Below, one piece after another: positions 33,637 through 43,158 of a stretch of 64,000 bases of DNA. Both the position numbers and the translations under genes were made by a program. The DNA is from Hominiventricola filiformis (lineage in GTDB: Bacteria > Bacillota > Clostridia > Lachnospirales > Lachnospiraceae). The stretch lies in NCBI RefSeq assembly GCF_020686965.1, contig NZ_JAJEPS010000001.1, positions 310,001 to 374,000 of the forward strand, written 5' to 3'. The notes beneath the pieces are model-generated. The model was given only the letters and a program-made list of their open reading frames with translations, was not told where the DNA came from and did no database searches. The stretch's first letter is position 1, and each line of letters opens with the position of its first letter.

Positions 33637-34509
33637 ATGGCAAATCAAAATAATGAGGTAGAATATTTATATCGAATAAGCGAGACATATAGCAATATGT
33701 CGAAAGGCCAAAAAAAAATTGCACGTTATTTTGTTGAACATCAAAGTGATATGTGCAAATTATCCATAACCCAATTAGCTCAAAAACTGAATGTAACACC
33801 TTCTGCTATAACGCGATTTTGTCAAGCATTAAATTATAAAGGTTTTTCCGAATTGAAATTTTATGTTGGAAAAAATATTTTATCTTCGCATAATATGGAT
33901 AACACTATTTTGAAAGAAGATTCTCTTTCTGTATTGATACAAAAATTAATGATGTTGGATCAGCAGGCAATTGCAGACACAATGCTATTGTTAGATTCGG
34001 CAAAATTAAAGAAGATTGCAGAAATATGTATTAAAGCTCCACATATTCATTTTTACGGAGAAGGTGCAACAGGTGTAAGTGCCAGTATGGCATCTGCAAT
34101 ATTGATGCAAATAGGCATTCCTTCACAAAATTATTCAGATTCTGTGATGATGAGAATGGCCGCTTCTACCCTCGAAAAAGGAGATATCGCATTTGGAATA
34201 ACCTATAGTGGAAAAGCTTTCGATGTTATAGAAGCCATAAAAATTGCAAGAAGAAATGGAGCTGCAACAGTTGCAATTACCGGAAATGCCGGGTCTATAA
34301 TTACTAACATGGCACATGATCAGATTATATATAGTGGCAATATTCAAGATGAATTAACTCAACTTCCCATTGCAAGAATTTGTGAAATAGCAATTTTCGG
34401 ATTATTGCAAATTACAATTACAAAATTATCAAAACAATCACCCAAAAAATTAGAGGGAATCAGAAAAAGTATTGAACAAGTACGCAAACAACATAATCAC
34501 AATATGTAG
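33637..34509 (+). CDS. RpiR-family transcriptional regulator (HTH plus SIS domain)
   Basis: 290 aa from the ATG at 33637, which has AGAAGAG upstream; a TTG at 33607 has no site. The N-terminal HTH (about residues 30-70) includes ITQLAQKLNVTPSAITRFCQAL. The C-terminal SIS domain (about 115-250) has FYGEGATGVSASMASAIL and GITYSGKAFDVIEAIKIAR, which bind phosphosugar-type ligands. RpiR proteins repress or activate carbohydrate and sugar-acid genes. It is transcribed away from the TRAP operon and is its obvious regulator. The gene is AT-rich like the operon. Confidence 0.9.
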   Translation: MANQNNEVEYLYRISETYSNMSKGQKKIARYFVEHQSDMCKLSITQLAQKLNVTPSAITRFCQALNYKGFSELKFYVGKNILSSHNMDNTILKEDSLSVLIQKLMMLDQQAIADTMLLLDSAKLKKIAEICIKAPHIHFYGEGATGVSASMASAILMQIGIPSQNYSDSVMMRMAASTLEKGDIAFGITYSGKAFDVIEAIKIARRNGAATVAITGNAGSIITNMAHDQIIYSGNIQDELTQLPIARICEIAIFGLLQITITKLSKQSPKKLEGIRKSIEQVRKQHNHNM

Positions 34510-34564
34510 CCACATCACCAACGGCATTTTCATACAAACTTTTTCCTTCCCTTTCTCTTTTCCT

Positions 34565-34830
34565 GGGCAGATGAATAATAAATCCTCGTTTCTGCCTAAA
34601 ATGTCATCAACATGAGTCGAATATTCCACAAAAAGCCAAGTTTGAACATTCGATTGGCTGTATAGAAACTTTGCCGTTACTTCTGCCAAAAATCATCTGC
34701 TTTTCCGGGTGTAGAGCAGTGCTGATTTTCTATACATCCAAATCAATTTTCAAACCTGGCTTTCTGTGATAGTTCCAGCAGTTTTTTCTGGTTTCGTGGG
34801 CAAAAATCATGCTTTTCTTTTCACCTGCCC
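34565..34830. repeat. Long imperfect inverted repeat (about 266 bp)
   Basis: The inner arms 34632-34668 and 34727-34763 match at 31 of 37 positions in inverted orientation. Outer arms starting GGGCAG at 34565 and ending CTGCCC at 34830 match less well (about two thirds). Near the centre AAAATCA and TGATTTT pair again. The 357-base gap 34510-34866 between the convergent rpiR-type and spoIIP genes consists mostly of this element; I see no coding capacity. It may be a decayed MITE-like insertion or serve as a two-way terminator. Confidence 0.65.
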
Positions 34831-34866
34831 GCAACACACCATCTCATCTGGCACAAACGCTCTTTT

Positions 34867-36153
34867 TTATCCCCCAAACACCGTATCCAGCACATCCGCC
34901 AGTGGTTCCATGGTATTCAGTATTTCCTGCAGCGTATTGGTCTGTGCTCCCGTCTCGATGAGCAGCGCCTTTGGCGACAGATGGAGATTATACCTCAGAC
35001 TTTTGAGATAAATATTTCTGGCAAGTCCCGGATAATACTGATCGCAGGTAAGTTTCAGCTGCAGAGTCAGAGCCAGATTGTCTTCGATATACGGATTGTG
35101 GAGGTATTCGATCGGTCCGTTCTTTCTGGTTCTGCTCAGACCGTTAAAGAACATAAAGCGCGCCATCGTCTTTCCATTCAGTTCTGTCACCAGCCTTGTA
35201 CCTTCCGCAACTCCGTCTCTATGCAGATCAATGACAGATTGAATCGACGGATGTTCTGCGAGTATCTGGCTGATTTCTTCTTCTGCCCGACTGTATGCCT
35301 CGCTTCGATCCAATTCTCCGTCGATCAGGTCATAGACACTGGTCACATGCATCACCTTATATCCACGATTTCTCAGAAGTTCCGCCAGATATTCCCCCGC
35401 GCCCACGATCGTCGTTGACGGATCTCCCGGCACAGAATCCGCAAATCCTTCCTGTGAATGGGTATGATAGATCAGAATCTGCGGTCCATCCACTGTCCTG
35501 TCGATCGTCATATCCTCTGCCAGCAGTTTTTCCGCATCCAGTTCCTGCGCCGTCACCGCTGTTGTCGGTTCCACCGTATAGAAATGACTGAGTAGATATT
35601 CATAATCCGACAATTCCTCCAGATTATAAATGGTTCCCATATGAGAGGCTGACTGGTCTTCCGATACCAAACGATCTTCCTTCGGTTCCTGGATCGTCGG
35701 TTCCTGGACCGTCTGCTCTGTCTCTTCTGCCGACTGCCTGGACGCTGCCGCATTTTCCTGTTCAGCCAGTGATGCCAGATCATATTCCTGTCCGCTCTCG
35801 TCCAGTTCATTTTCGTCATGGACACCGCCCTGGATAAGCATTTCATAAGTTGCCAGATTTTCCGATCCGCCGTTTTCCCAGATTCCTGCCTGCAGCCGCA
35901 TCAGAGGATGCATCCGAAGTACCATTTCTGCATACCATTTCGAAAATGTTCCTTCCTGCTCTTTTTCCTCCGGAATAAACATACTAGGATAGATATTTGC
36001 TGCCGCTTCTTTTACCAGACAATCCTTCATTGTTTCCAGTACCTGATCCGGTGCCAGCTCCACAAGATTCGCGCAAAGCACGGTTCCGCTGGCCGCCAGA
36101 ATATAGATTCCCATAAGGAATAACAACACCATTGCTATCCGATTTATTCTCAT
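34867..36153 (-). CDS. spoIIP: Stage II sporulation protein P
   Basis: 428 aa from the ATG at 36153, six bases after GGTGGG; another ATG two codons earlier is too close to that site. An N-terminal membrane anchor (VLLFLMGIYILAASGTVL) is followed by a long acidic linker and the C-terminal amidase domain with ILIYHTHSQEGF and SVIDLHRDG, which carry the zinc-binding His residues. SpoIIP is the cell-wall amidase that, with SpoIID and SpoIIM, drives engulfment of the forespore. It follows gpr, the common order in spore formers. Confidence 0.95.
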   Translation of the reverse strand: MRINRIAMVLLFLMGIYILAASGTVLCANLVELAPDQVLETMKDCLVKEAAANIYPSMFIPEEKEQEGTFSKWYAEMVLRMHPLMRLQAGIWENGGSENLATYEMLIQGGVHDENELDESGQEYDLASLAEQENAAASRQSAEETEQTVQEPTIQEPKEDRLVSEDQSASHMGTIYNLEELSDYEYLLSHFYTVEPTTAVTAQELDAEKLLAEDMTIDRTVDGPQILIYHTHSQEGFADSVPGDPSTTIVGAGEYLAELLRNRGYKVMHVTSVYDLIDGELDRSEAYSRAEEEISQILAEHPSIQSVIDLHRDGVAEGTRLVTELNGKTMARFMFFNGLSRTRKNGPIEYLHNPYIEDNLALTLQLKLTCDQYYPGLARNIYLKSLRYNLHLSPKALLIETGAQTNTLQEILNTMEPLADVLDTVFGG

Positions 36154-36207
36154 ACTCATCCCACCGGTTTATTATATGAGAAATAATTCGACGCCATGCA
36201 CATTTCC

Positions 36208-37065
36208 CTATGCCTTCTTCGTTTCTGAAAATACCATATTTAAAGCTTCCGACAACGTAAAACTGAGCTGTTTGATCATCTCGTCAATATTTTTTGGTGT
36301 CACAAACATTCCATTAAGATGCGGTGGCATTTTCTCACAGTTTCCCTGAGCGTCATATACAATAGCAGCTGCTTCCACTACAGTCGGCACGCCAATCGCA
36401 ATGACCGGAATGCCAAGGCTTTCTTTCGTAAGGCTTCCCCTGTGATTTCCAACTCCGGAACCCGGCTGAATTCCCGTATCTGTTATCTGAACAGTTCTTC
36501 CCAACCTCCGTGTGCTTCTCGCCGCCAGTGCATCAATTACAATCAGCAGATCCGGTCTGGTCTCTTCGATAATGCCCTGAAGAATCTCCGATGTCTCCAT
36601 TCCGGTCTGTGCCATAACGCCGGGAACGATTCCGCTCACTACACAGCAGCCATCCATCCCCATCATTTCTCTTCCATATTCTCGAATCAGGTGCCTTGTA
36701 ATCATCAGGTTGGACACCGCCTGGGGACCAAGTGCATCCGGAGTCACATCCCGATTGCCAAGTCCCGCTACCAGGACGGATTCTGCTGTTCCTGTCAGTT
36801 CTCGAAGAAGATCTGCGATCATCTCTGAGACTTCTCTGTGATAGTCTTCATCCGGCGACGCCAGCCCAGGAGCTTCCAGTGTCAGATAAGTTCCCCTCGA
36901 TTTTCCCATCTCACGGGCTCCCCGTTCCGATACAATTTTCACCCTCGTCAGCCTGACATCCCGTTCCTCGTCACAGGATTCTTCCACTTCCACTCCGTGG
37001 ATCTCCACACCGCTTCCGTCAAAACTCTCCCTCTCCTCCAGTGCCAGATCTGTACGCACCTTCAT
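36208..37065 (-). CDS. gpr: Germination protease GPR
   Basis: 285 aa from the ATG at 37065; a longer reading starts at 37092. The N-terminus MKVRTDLALEE is the typical GPR propeptide region, removed when the enzyme activates. VLVAGLGNRDVTPDALGPQ and DALAARSTRRLGRTVQITDTGIQPGSGVGN are hallmark segments of this atypical aspartic protease (peptidase family A25). It cuts small acid-soluble spore proteins during germination. At 285 aa it is shorter than the Bacillus enzyme (about 370), as in many Clostridia. It is transcribed with spoIIP. Confidence 0.95.
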   Translation of the reverse strand: MKVRTDLALEERESFDGSGVEIHGVEVEESCDEERDVRLTRVKIVSERGAREMGKSRGTYLTLEAPGLASPDEDYHREVSEMIADLLRELTGTAESVLVAGLGNRDVTPDALGPQAVSNLMITRHLIREYGREMMGMDGCCVVSGIVPGVMAQTGMETSEILQGIIEETRPDLLIVIDALAARSTRRLGRTVQITDTGIQPGSGVGNHRGSLTKESLGIPVIAIGVPTVVEAAAIVYDAQGNCEKMPPHLNGMFVTPKNIDEMIKQLSFTLSEALNMVFSETKKA

Positions 37066-37136
37066 TCGTTCCACTTTCTTCCTGCACCTCACTTTTTCTT
37101 TTTCCCTATTTTTTCCGAAAAATTGTAATTTATGTA

Positions 37137-37165
37137 TTGACAGTACCGATCCTTTCGACTAGAAT
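37137..37165 (+). promoter_or_regulatory. Sigma-A promoter of rpsT
   Basis: TTGACA (37137-37142), 17 bases, TAGAAT (37160-37165): a strong consensus match. It lies about 100 bases before the rpsT start, leaving a leader of roughly 95 bases. S20 is known to repress its own translation in E. coli; nothing in this leader proves that here. Confidence 0.85.
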
Positions 37166-37267
37166 ATATTCGTGTGTTTCCATGCAAAGCTACCGTGTCT
37201 CGCTTTCATGACGCACGTGATAAAGAATAATTATTGAATTGTTAAAGTAAGTTGGAGGTGCACGAAA

Positions 37268-37531
37268 TTGGCTAATATCAAATCCGCAAAGAAGAGAATC
37301 CTGGTTACCGAGACCAGAACTGCAAGAAACAAAGCAATCAAATCCGAAGTAAAGACCATGGTTAAGAAAGTATACGCTGCTATTGATTCCAAAGATCAGG
37401 AAGCTGCAAAGGCTGCTCTGAAAGCTGCCATTTCCACTATGGACAAAGCTACTTCCAAGGGTGTATATCATAAAAATACTACTTCCAGAAAAATCTCCCG
37501 TATGCAGAAAGCTATCAACGAGATGGCTTAA
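37268..37531 (+). CDS. rpsT: 30S ribosomal protein S20
   Basis: 87 aa, Lys/Arg/Ala-rich, starting MANIKSAKKRILVTETR and ending KISRMQKAINEMA: the S20 pattern. It binds 16S rRNA at the bottom of the 30S subunit. The start codon is TTG, fixed by GGAGGTG eight bases upstream and by the conserved N-terminus; weak start codons on rpsT are known in other bacteria and help limit expression. It is transcribed alone, convergent with holA, with a shared terminator. Confidence 0.97.
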   Translation: MANIKSAKKRILVTETRTARNKAIKSEVKTMVKKVYAAIDSKDQEAAKAALKAAISTMDKATSKGVYHKNTTSRKISRMQKAINEMA

Positions 37532-37560
37532 TCCGGAGTTTTCGGAAGAACATCATGATA

Positions 37561-37596
37561 AAAAAACGACTGGTACCGTCATGCCAGTCGTTTTTT
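37561..37596. terminator. Bidirectional terminator between rpsT and holA
   Basis: AAAAAACGACTGG (37561-37573) pairs perfectly with 37584-37596 around ten loop bases. The holA stop codon (37579-37581) is inside the loop, so the last codons of holA form one arm. Confidence 0.92.
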
Positions 37597-38571
37597 TGTG
37601 CTGTATTTGACAATCAGAAGTTCCACACTGATCTGATCTCCCATCTGTCCGGTCTTCACCCGTTCTTCTGTATCCACGCAGTCTTCCACTGCCATTTTCA
37701 GTTCTCCTGTAGAAAACCGTCTCGCCTGCGCCTGATATTTTCCAAGAGCAAATGGTGGAATTCCCGCTTTTTTTGCCAGTTCAGATTTGTCCAGCCCCCG
37801 TCCGCTTAACAGTTTCAGCTGCATCAGCTGATTAAACTGCCGGGTAATCAGGAAAAGGATTCTCATGGGCGGTTCCTTCATGGCCAGCAGATCACTGTAA
37901 AGATCCAGCGCTTTCTTCTGGTTCTGCTCCGTAATTGCCTGGATCATCTCAAAGATCCGATTCTCCGTCTGCTCTGTGCAGACCGCTTCCACATCTTCCG
38001 TCCTGAGTGCGCTTCTTCCCATTGTATAGCAGAGAAGTTTTTCCAGCTCCCGCTCAATATTTTCCATGTCCGAACCGGTTCTTCCCAGAAATGCGTGCAG
38101 CGTCTCCTCTGTGATCTGCTTTCCCTCCCGTTTCAGGATACCAAGAACCCAGCGGGCAAGTGTCCGCTCGTCCTGTCTGACAAATTCCACCACCCGGCCA
38201 TTATTTTTCACAGCTTTATAAAATTTTCCTCTCTTATCCACTTCGGACTCTGTCATAATAATACAGGTACTGTCTGGGATCTCCGGAATATACTCGGCCA
38301 GCTCCGGGCAGGCATTTTTAGCAAAACCGCTGTCGCTGATCTCAATCACACGACGATCTGCAAAGAATGGCATGGTCTCCGCCAGATCAATGACCTCCTT
38401 CGGGTTGATGTTCTTTCCCTCAAATGAGGCATAATTCATGGTATCTTCCGGATCAAGAAGCGCTTCTCTTAATCTCTTCCGATACTGATTCCGAAGATAA
38501 ATCTCTTCTCCTGTCAGCAGGTAAATATTTTTAAATTGTTTGTTTTTGATATCTTCAATAAGCATTTTCAT
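37579..38571 (-). CDS. holA: DNA polymerase III subunit delta
   Basis: 330 aa. The start IKNKQFKNIYLLTGEEIYLRNQY is typical of HolA, followed by the AAA+-like fold without a working P-loop and a C-terminal collar domain. Delta opens the sliding clamp as part of the clamp loader. It is 29 bases downstream of comEC, a neighbour seen in many Firmicutes (comEC-holA-rpsT). The gene ends within the shared terminator. Confidence 0.94.
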   Translation of the reverse strand: MKMLIEDIKNKQFKNIYLLTGEEIYLRNQYRKRLREALLDPEDTMNYASFEGKNINPKEVIDLAETMPFFADRRVIEISDSGFAKNACPELAEYIPEIPDSTCIIMTESEVDKRGKFYKAVKNNGRVVEFVRQDERTLARWVLGILKREGKQITEETLHAFLGRTGSDMENIERELEKLLCYTMGRSALRTEDVEAVCTEQTENRIFEMIQAITEQNQKKALDLYSDLLAMKEPPMRILFLITRQFNQLMQLKLLSGRGLDKSELAKKAGIPPFALGKYQAQARRFSTGELKMAVEDCVDTEERVKTGQMGDQISVELLIVKYSTKKRLA

Positions 38572-38600
38572 ATGCCCATTATACCCTACCGGCCCGAAGA

Positions 38601-40805
38601 TTACAAATTCTTCTTAAGATATTCGCTGACCCGGACTTCATGGCCATCCGTCAGAATCGTAATTGCCCCGCTGTCCTTTGTGATAAAAATCCTGCTTCCC
38701 ACATCATCAAGCCGTTCCAGCGTCTCCGCGCCCGGATGGCCGTACCGGTTGGCAGCACTGCAGGAGATAAGACTGACCTCCGGTTTTATTTCTTTCAGAA
38801 ATGCTTCCGAAGACGAATATCTGGAACCGTGATGCGCGGTCTTTAATACTTCCACATCTTCCAGTACACCATTCTTCACCAATGCCGCCTCTGCACGCGA
38901 ACCAATATCTCCTGTAAACAGCATCTGAAAATCTCCGTATTCCGCCATAATAACCATAGACAGCTCATTCCGATCCTCCCATGGGAGTCCTTTCTCCGGC
39001 CAGAGGCAGGTAACCTCCATCGTTTCCGAAGCCAGCCTGTCTCCTGCCCCCATATAAAGAATCTTTGTCCCGGCATCTTTCAGTATCTGTTCCATATTTT
39101 TATAGGCATCATCTTTTTCCCTGACCCACGGCAAAACAGCTGTTCCGATCCCGGTTCCAACTTCTGTGATTTCCATAATACCGCTGATATGGTCTTTATC
39201 CATATGAGAGATCAGCACATAATCAATCTTCCGATACCCTTTCGATTTCAGAAACGGAAGAATCCTGTAAGTTCCCACTGATGAAACGCTGCTGCTTCCG
39301 CCATCCACCAGAAACGTTGTTCCGCCCGGACTTTTGAGAAAGATGCCGTCCCCCTGCCCTACATCCAGCATCGTAATTTCAAACATCTGATTTTGAGGCC
39401 GCACACAGAGAAACATCATGCCAAGAGCAAGGGCCATCAGACTTCCTGCCAGCACCTTTCGATCAGGACGGAATCTTTCCGGCCTGGAACTGTATTTCTT
39501 CCGATGCTTCTCCCGATACCACACCATCAGACTCCCTGTCAGTATCATATAATAACACACCACCTTCCACCGCTCAGGCTGGCCGGTCACCAGCACTGCA
39601 CCGGGAAGTTTCAAGAGCCACCTTCCCGCATTTTCATAGATTCCAAAAATCAGGCTGCAGATCCACGCTCCTGCCTTTCCCGCCGGAAGCCAGCACATTC
39701 CGGCCATCCCGCAGAATAATCCCGCCGCCATAACAGCTGTCATAAGCGGAATTACCAGCAGATTCAGCATGATAGAATACACCGGATACTGATAAAACGC
39801 ATCCAGAAGAGCCGGAAATGTTACAAATAATATTGCCAGGCTGATTCCCACTGACTGTCCCACCTTTTTCTGCCAGATTCCATAAAGTTTCCACACCGGT
39901 GCGATCAGGGCAATGGCCAGCACCGCACCAAAAGAGAGATAAAATGCACTCTGCCTCAGCTGAAGCGGCATCAGAACAGTGATCAGCAGTCCTGAAAGTG
40001 CCAGCCCTGTCAGCATATCATAGGTCCGCCCCAGAACTTCCGCCAGAATGAACAGTACGCACATCACCACTGCACGGACGGTGGAGACAGATGTTCCGGT
40101 CAGATATCCATAAGCCAGCAGGAGCACTATAGTAGGAATTCCAGCCAGCAGAAAATGTCCGGTTCCTCTTCTTAACAGCCGGTACAAGCCCAGTCCAAGT
40201 AAAGATACATGAAGCCCGGAAATTGCCAGCACATGGGCAATACCATTTTCCTGGTACAGTTCCTTTATCTCTGCATCCAGGCTGCTTTTATCGCCCAGAA
40301 TCATAGATTTCAGGAGCCCGGCAGTCTTTTCATCCGCTGCACTCTCATAAACATCTGAAAGCCTCTTTTTTAGTTGGAGAAGTGACTCTCTCACCGGCGA
40401 TGGGTGAACCGTCAGGATATGGACATTTTCCCCATAGACAGTTCCTGCGATTTTTTTTGCACCATAATACAGTTTTCCATCAAACTGCCCCGGATTTCTT
40501 TTTTCTTCGATTGGATAAACAGTTCCCGAAAGGGATAGAACTGATCCCACCGGATATTCGGTGTCATCAGTAAGAGTTACGAGTAACTGATCTGCATGCT
40601 GTACAGATCCGCTGCTTTCGATCCGGCAATTCGCCAGCGTAAGCTGCATGTTTTCCTTCTGATGCTGCCGGTAAGTGACGGTTCCCGTCACCTGCCCTTT
40701 GCATTTTTCCACAATACCCGCGGACCGAATCATCCGATCCGCGGGTATCAGCTGCAGGATGAGAAAGAGCAGAAGCATCAGACAGGCCAGCGGCCGTCTT
40801 CTCAT
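38601..40805 (-). CDS. comEC: ComEC/Rec2-type DNA internalisation channel
   Basis: 734 aa. After an N-terminal membrane segment comes a soluble domain (about residues 35-140), then the multi-span Competence domain with HVLAISGLHVSLLGLG near residue 190, and a C-terminal metallo-beta-lactamase domain: LDVGQGDGIFLKSPGGTTF near 485, SHMDKDHISG near 540 and TAHHGSRYSS near 670. ComEC carries single-stranded DNA across the membrane. The full set of domains is present, so it looks intact. A ComEA-like gene lies 3 kb upstream; other transformation genes are not in the window. It overlaps the preceding lipoprotein gene by four bases. Confidence 0.94.
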   Translation of the reverse strand: MRRRPLACLMLLLFLILQLIPADRMIRSAGIVEKCKGQVTGTVTYRQHQKENMQLTLANCRIESSGSVQHADQLLVTLTDDTEYPVGSVLSLSGTVYPIEEKRNPGQFDGKLYYGAKKIAGTVYGENVHILTVHPSPVRESLLQLKKRLSDVYESAADEKTAGLLKSMILGDKSSLDAEIKELYQENGIAHVLAISGLHVSLLGLGLYRLLRRGTGHFLLAGIPTIVLLLAYGYLTGTSVSTVRAVVMCVLFILAEVLGRTYDMLTGLALSGLLITVLMPLQLRQSAFYLSFGAVLAIALIAPVWKLYGIWQKKVGQSVGISLAILFVTFPALLDAFYQYPVYSIMLNLLVIPLMTAVMAAGLFCGMAGMCWLPAGKAGAWICSLIFGIYENAGRWLLKLPGAVLVTGQPERWKVVCYYMILTGSLMVWYREKHRKKYSSRPERFRPDRKVLAGSLMALALGMMFLCVRPQNQMFEITMLDVGQGDGIFLKSPGGTTFLVDGGSSSVSSVGTYRILPFLKSKGYRKIDYVLISHMDKDHISGIMEITEVGTGIGTAVLPWVREKDDAYKNMEQILKDAGTKILYMGAGDRLASETMEVTCLWPEKGLPWEDRNELSMVIMAEYGDFQMLFTGDIGSRAEAALVKNGVLEDVEVLKTAHHGSRYSSSEAFLKEIKPEVSLISCSAANRYGHPGAETLERLDDVGSRIFITKDSGAITILTDGHEVRVSEYLKKNL

Positions 40806-41716
40806 TGTTCCACCAGCTCCTCATTTTTCTCAAAAATTGTATTAAAGTTGATAGTTTCCCGATAGACCCGGTTGCTCTCTCCATTGATGCTGAACTGCAC
40901 CTTAACTGCATCGGTGTTGTCCACAATGGAATTGACGATAGAGTAGATCGGAATATTCTCGGCCACATTATAGCCGGTCTCCAGAAATCCCTCGTCCAGG
41001 TTGACATAACAGATCTTATCCTTGATGGAAATGCTCACCAGTTTTGTATTGGTCGGGATCGTCGGGTAAGCTCCTTCAAACGGCGGTCCGGCAATCAACC
41101 GTTCCACAATCAGCTTTTCCAGTGCAATATTGCTGTCATACTCCATGGCAACTCTCTGTTCCACCAGTTTGTCTCCGGTTTCATTGGTATAATAAAGTGT
41201 CAGGTCCGCAGTCTTATATGCACTGACCTCTTCTCCCGCAGATTCGATAAACTGATCTGCATTCATAAGGCCCACCTCTTTTCCGTGAGTTTCCAGAAGC
41301 GGTTCTCCTTCCACACGGAACCCTACATATTCAATTCCGGGAATCTGGCAGAATGTTCTCACATAAGCCGCTCTGCACAATACTTCATATACCCTCTGCA
41401 TCTCCTGGTATTCCACCGAGAAATCAAGATATAGCTGATTATTTTCCAGTTCATAGTCGTTGATCCGGACATCTTCCGGCAGAACCGGTTTTAATTTTTC
41501 ATTCTCCGGACTATCTCGAAGCAGCTCGATCAGTTCTCTGATCTGACCATCCGTCGTATCCGCTTGGAGTTCTTTGTTTTCCGCCTCCAGCTTTGTCTCC
41601 GCCTGGTTCATGTACCAGATCTTGCAGCCGCCCGTCTCCTTCCGCTTATTGCTTCCGCAGCCAGCCAGGGCCAGCAGCATACACATCAGAAGGAATCTTA
41701 TAAACCATTTCTTCAT
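40802..41716 (-). CDS. GerMN-domain lipoprotein
   Basis: 304 aa. The signal peptide ends LAGC (Cys20). A GerMN domain is recognisable in the second half: LIVERLIAGPPFEGAYPTIPTNTKLVSISIKDKICYVNLDEGF; a more diverged related copy may occupy residues 45-150 (INDYELENNQLYLDFS). GerMN proteins are extracytoplasmic and linked to sporulation or germination in some spore formers, or act as envelope lipoproteins. It starts 14 bases after a sensor kinase gene and overlaps comEC by four bases, so it is in the run comEA-regulator-kinase-gerMN-comEC. Confidence 0.88.
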   Translation of the reverse strand: MKKWFIRFLLMCMLLALAGCGSNKRKETGGCKIWYMNQAETKLEAENKELQADTTDGQIRELIELLRDSPENEKLKPVLPEDVRINDYELENNQLYLDFSVEYQEMQRVYEVLCRAAYVRTFCQIPGIEYVGFRVEGEPLLETHGKEVGLMNADQFIESAGEEVSAYKTADLTLYYTNETGDKLVEQRVAMEYDSNIALEKLIVERLIAGPPFEGAYPTIPTNTKLVSISIKDKICYVNLDEGFLETGYNVAENIPIYSIVNSIVDNTDAVKVQFSINGESNRVYRETINFNTIFEKNEELVEQ

Positions 41717-41730
41717 CGTTGTTTCCTTCC

Positions 41731-43158
41731 TTAGACAATATACCGGAGCGGAATCCGAACAATAAATGTGGTCCCTTCATCCACCGTACTCTGTACCTTG
41801 ATCGCACCGCGATGTGCTACTACAGCACTTCTGGTAATGGCAAGACCAAGACCGGTTCCTCCGATTTCTCTGGAGTGGGATTTATCCACCCGGTAGAAAC
41901 GTTCAAAAATATAGTCAATGGATTCCTGAGGAATACCGATACCGGAATCACTGACCTTTACATAGAAAAACTTGTGGTCTGCATCCAGTGATACTCTCAC
42001 CCATCCATTTTCACGGTTGTACTTGATGGCATTCTCCACCAGATTAGAAAATGCAAGCGACAGCTTGGTTGCATCGATCTCTGCCGTTACACTCCGGTTG
42101 CTCTCAAATACCAGCTCAATATTGGCTTTTTCCGCAATAGGACGAAGCCTTTTCAGAATCTGTTCAATAAAATCATTGATATCCGTCGATGCAACATTAA
42201 GCTCCGTAGATTTCCGGTCCATCTTCACCAGTGTCAGAAGATCGGAGATAACCGAACTCTCACGATCAATCTCATTGGCAATGTCCTGCATAAACTCTTT
42301 GTAAAGCTCTACCGGAGCGTCTCCCTGCATAAGAAGCGAATCCGCCAGCACCTTCATGGAAGTCAGCGGCGTCTTCAGTTCATGAGAGACATTGGCTACA
42401 AATTCCTGTCTGGATTCTTCCACCAGCCTGAGCCTGGCCAGCATGATATTAAATGTATTGGAGATATTCTCCGTCTCCGTACAGTCATGAATATCCAGAT
42501 CCCCGTCAAGTGATCCTTCCGCCAGATCCCCGATATACTGATTCATATGCTTCAGCGGGCGTACCAGCCAGTTGGACAGGAGAATGGAAAATGCCAGAGA
42601 ACAGATAGCAATCACAGATACCCAGATCTCCGAAGATCTCCGAAATCCGCTCAGTTTCGCATAGATACTGTCCGTGGAAGCGCTGACCAAAATAACGCCG
42701 GCAATCTTTTTCTCCGTTTCGCTGCCCGCCATAATCGGCACCGTCAGCTCCACAAAACGTCCGCTGGCATAATATCCGGAAGCCTCTCCCTTAAAACATT
42801 TGACAACTTCCTCCGATACCATCGTCTTCTCTTCTTCCAGCGCATAGGTATCTTTTACAATATTGAAATCTTCATCAATCAGAATAATACGTCCATCGTA
42901 AAGCGTCGCCACCTGAGCCAGATCATTTTCCAGCGATTCATTATGCGGATTATGAAGAAAATCCGCGCTGCTGATCTGATTGCCCAGAATCTGACACTGG
43001 TTCTTTACATCATTAGAAAGCTGCACCATGGCCTGTTTCTCATAAGATACCAGAAAAATCTCCGCCATCAGCACTGCCGACAGAAATCCAAACAGAAACA
43101 GCAGAACCATGATGCGGAAATTCATGCTTCTGAAAAATTTTCCCTTTGTCTTAAACAT
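41731..43158 (-). CDS. Sensor histidine kinase
   Basis: 475 aa. Two membrane segments (about residues 12-35 and 178-200) bracket an outside sensor domain. Then follow HAMP (WLVRPLKHMNQYIGDLAEG), the phosphoacceptor VANVSHELKTPLTS, and the ATPase boxes NAIKYNREN (N), DSGIGI (G1) and GTGLGLAI (G2). The layout is that of WalK/ResE/PhoR kinases, without a PAS domain. It is coupled to the response regulator gene by an eight-base overlap. The signal is unknown. Confidence 0.94.
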   Translation of the reverse strand: MFKTKGKFFRSMNFRIMVLLFLFGFLSAVLMAEIFLVSYEKQAMVQLSNDVKNQCQILGNQISSADFLHNPHNESLENDLAQVATLYDGRIILIDEDFNIVKDTYALEEEKTMVSEEVVKCFKGEASGYYASGRFVELTVPIMAGSETEKKIAGVILVSASTDSIYAKLSGFRRSSEIWVSVIAICSLAFSILLSNWLVRPLKHMNQYIGDLAEGSLDGDLDIHDCTETENISNTFNIMLARLRLVEESRQEFVANVSHELKTPLTSMKVLADSLLMQGDAPVELYKEFMQDIANEIDRESSVISDLLTLVKMDRKSTELNVASTDINDFIEQILKRLRPIAEKANIELVFESNRSVTAEIDATKLSLAFSNLVENAIKYNRENGWVRVSLDADHKFFYVKVSDSGIGIPQESIDYIFERFYRVDKSHSREIGGTGLGLAITRSAVVAHRGAIKVQSTVDEGTTFIVRIPLRYIV

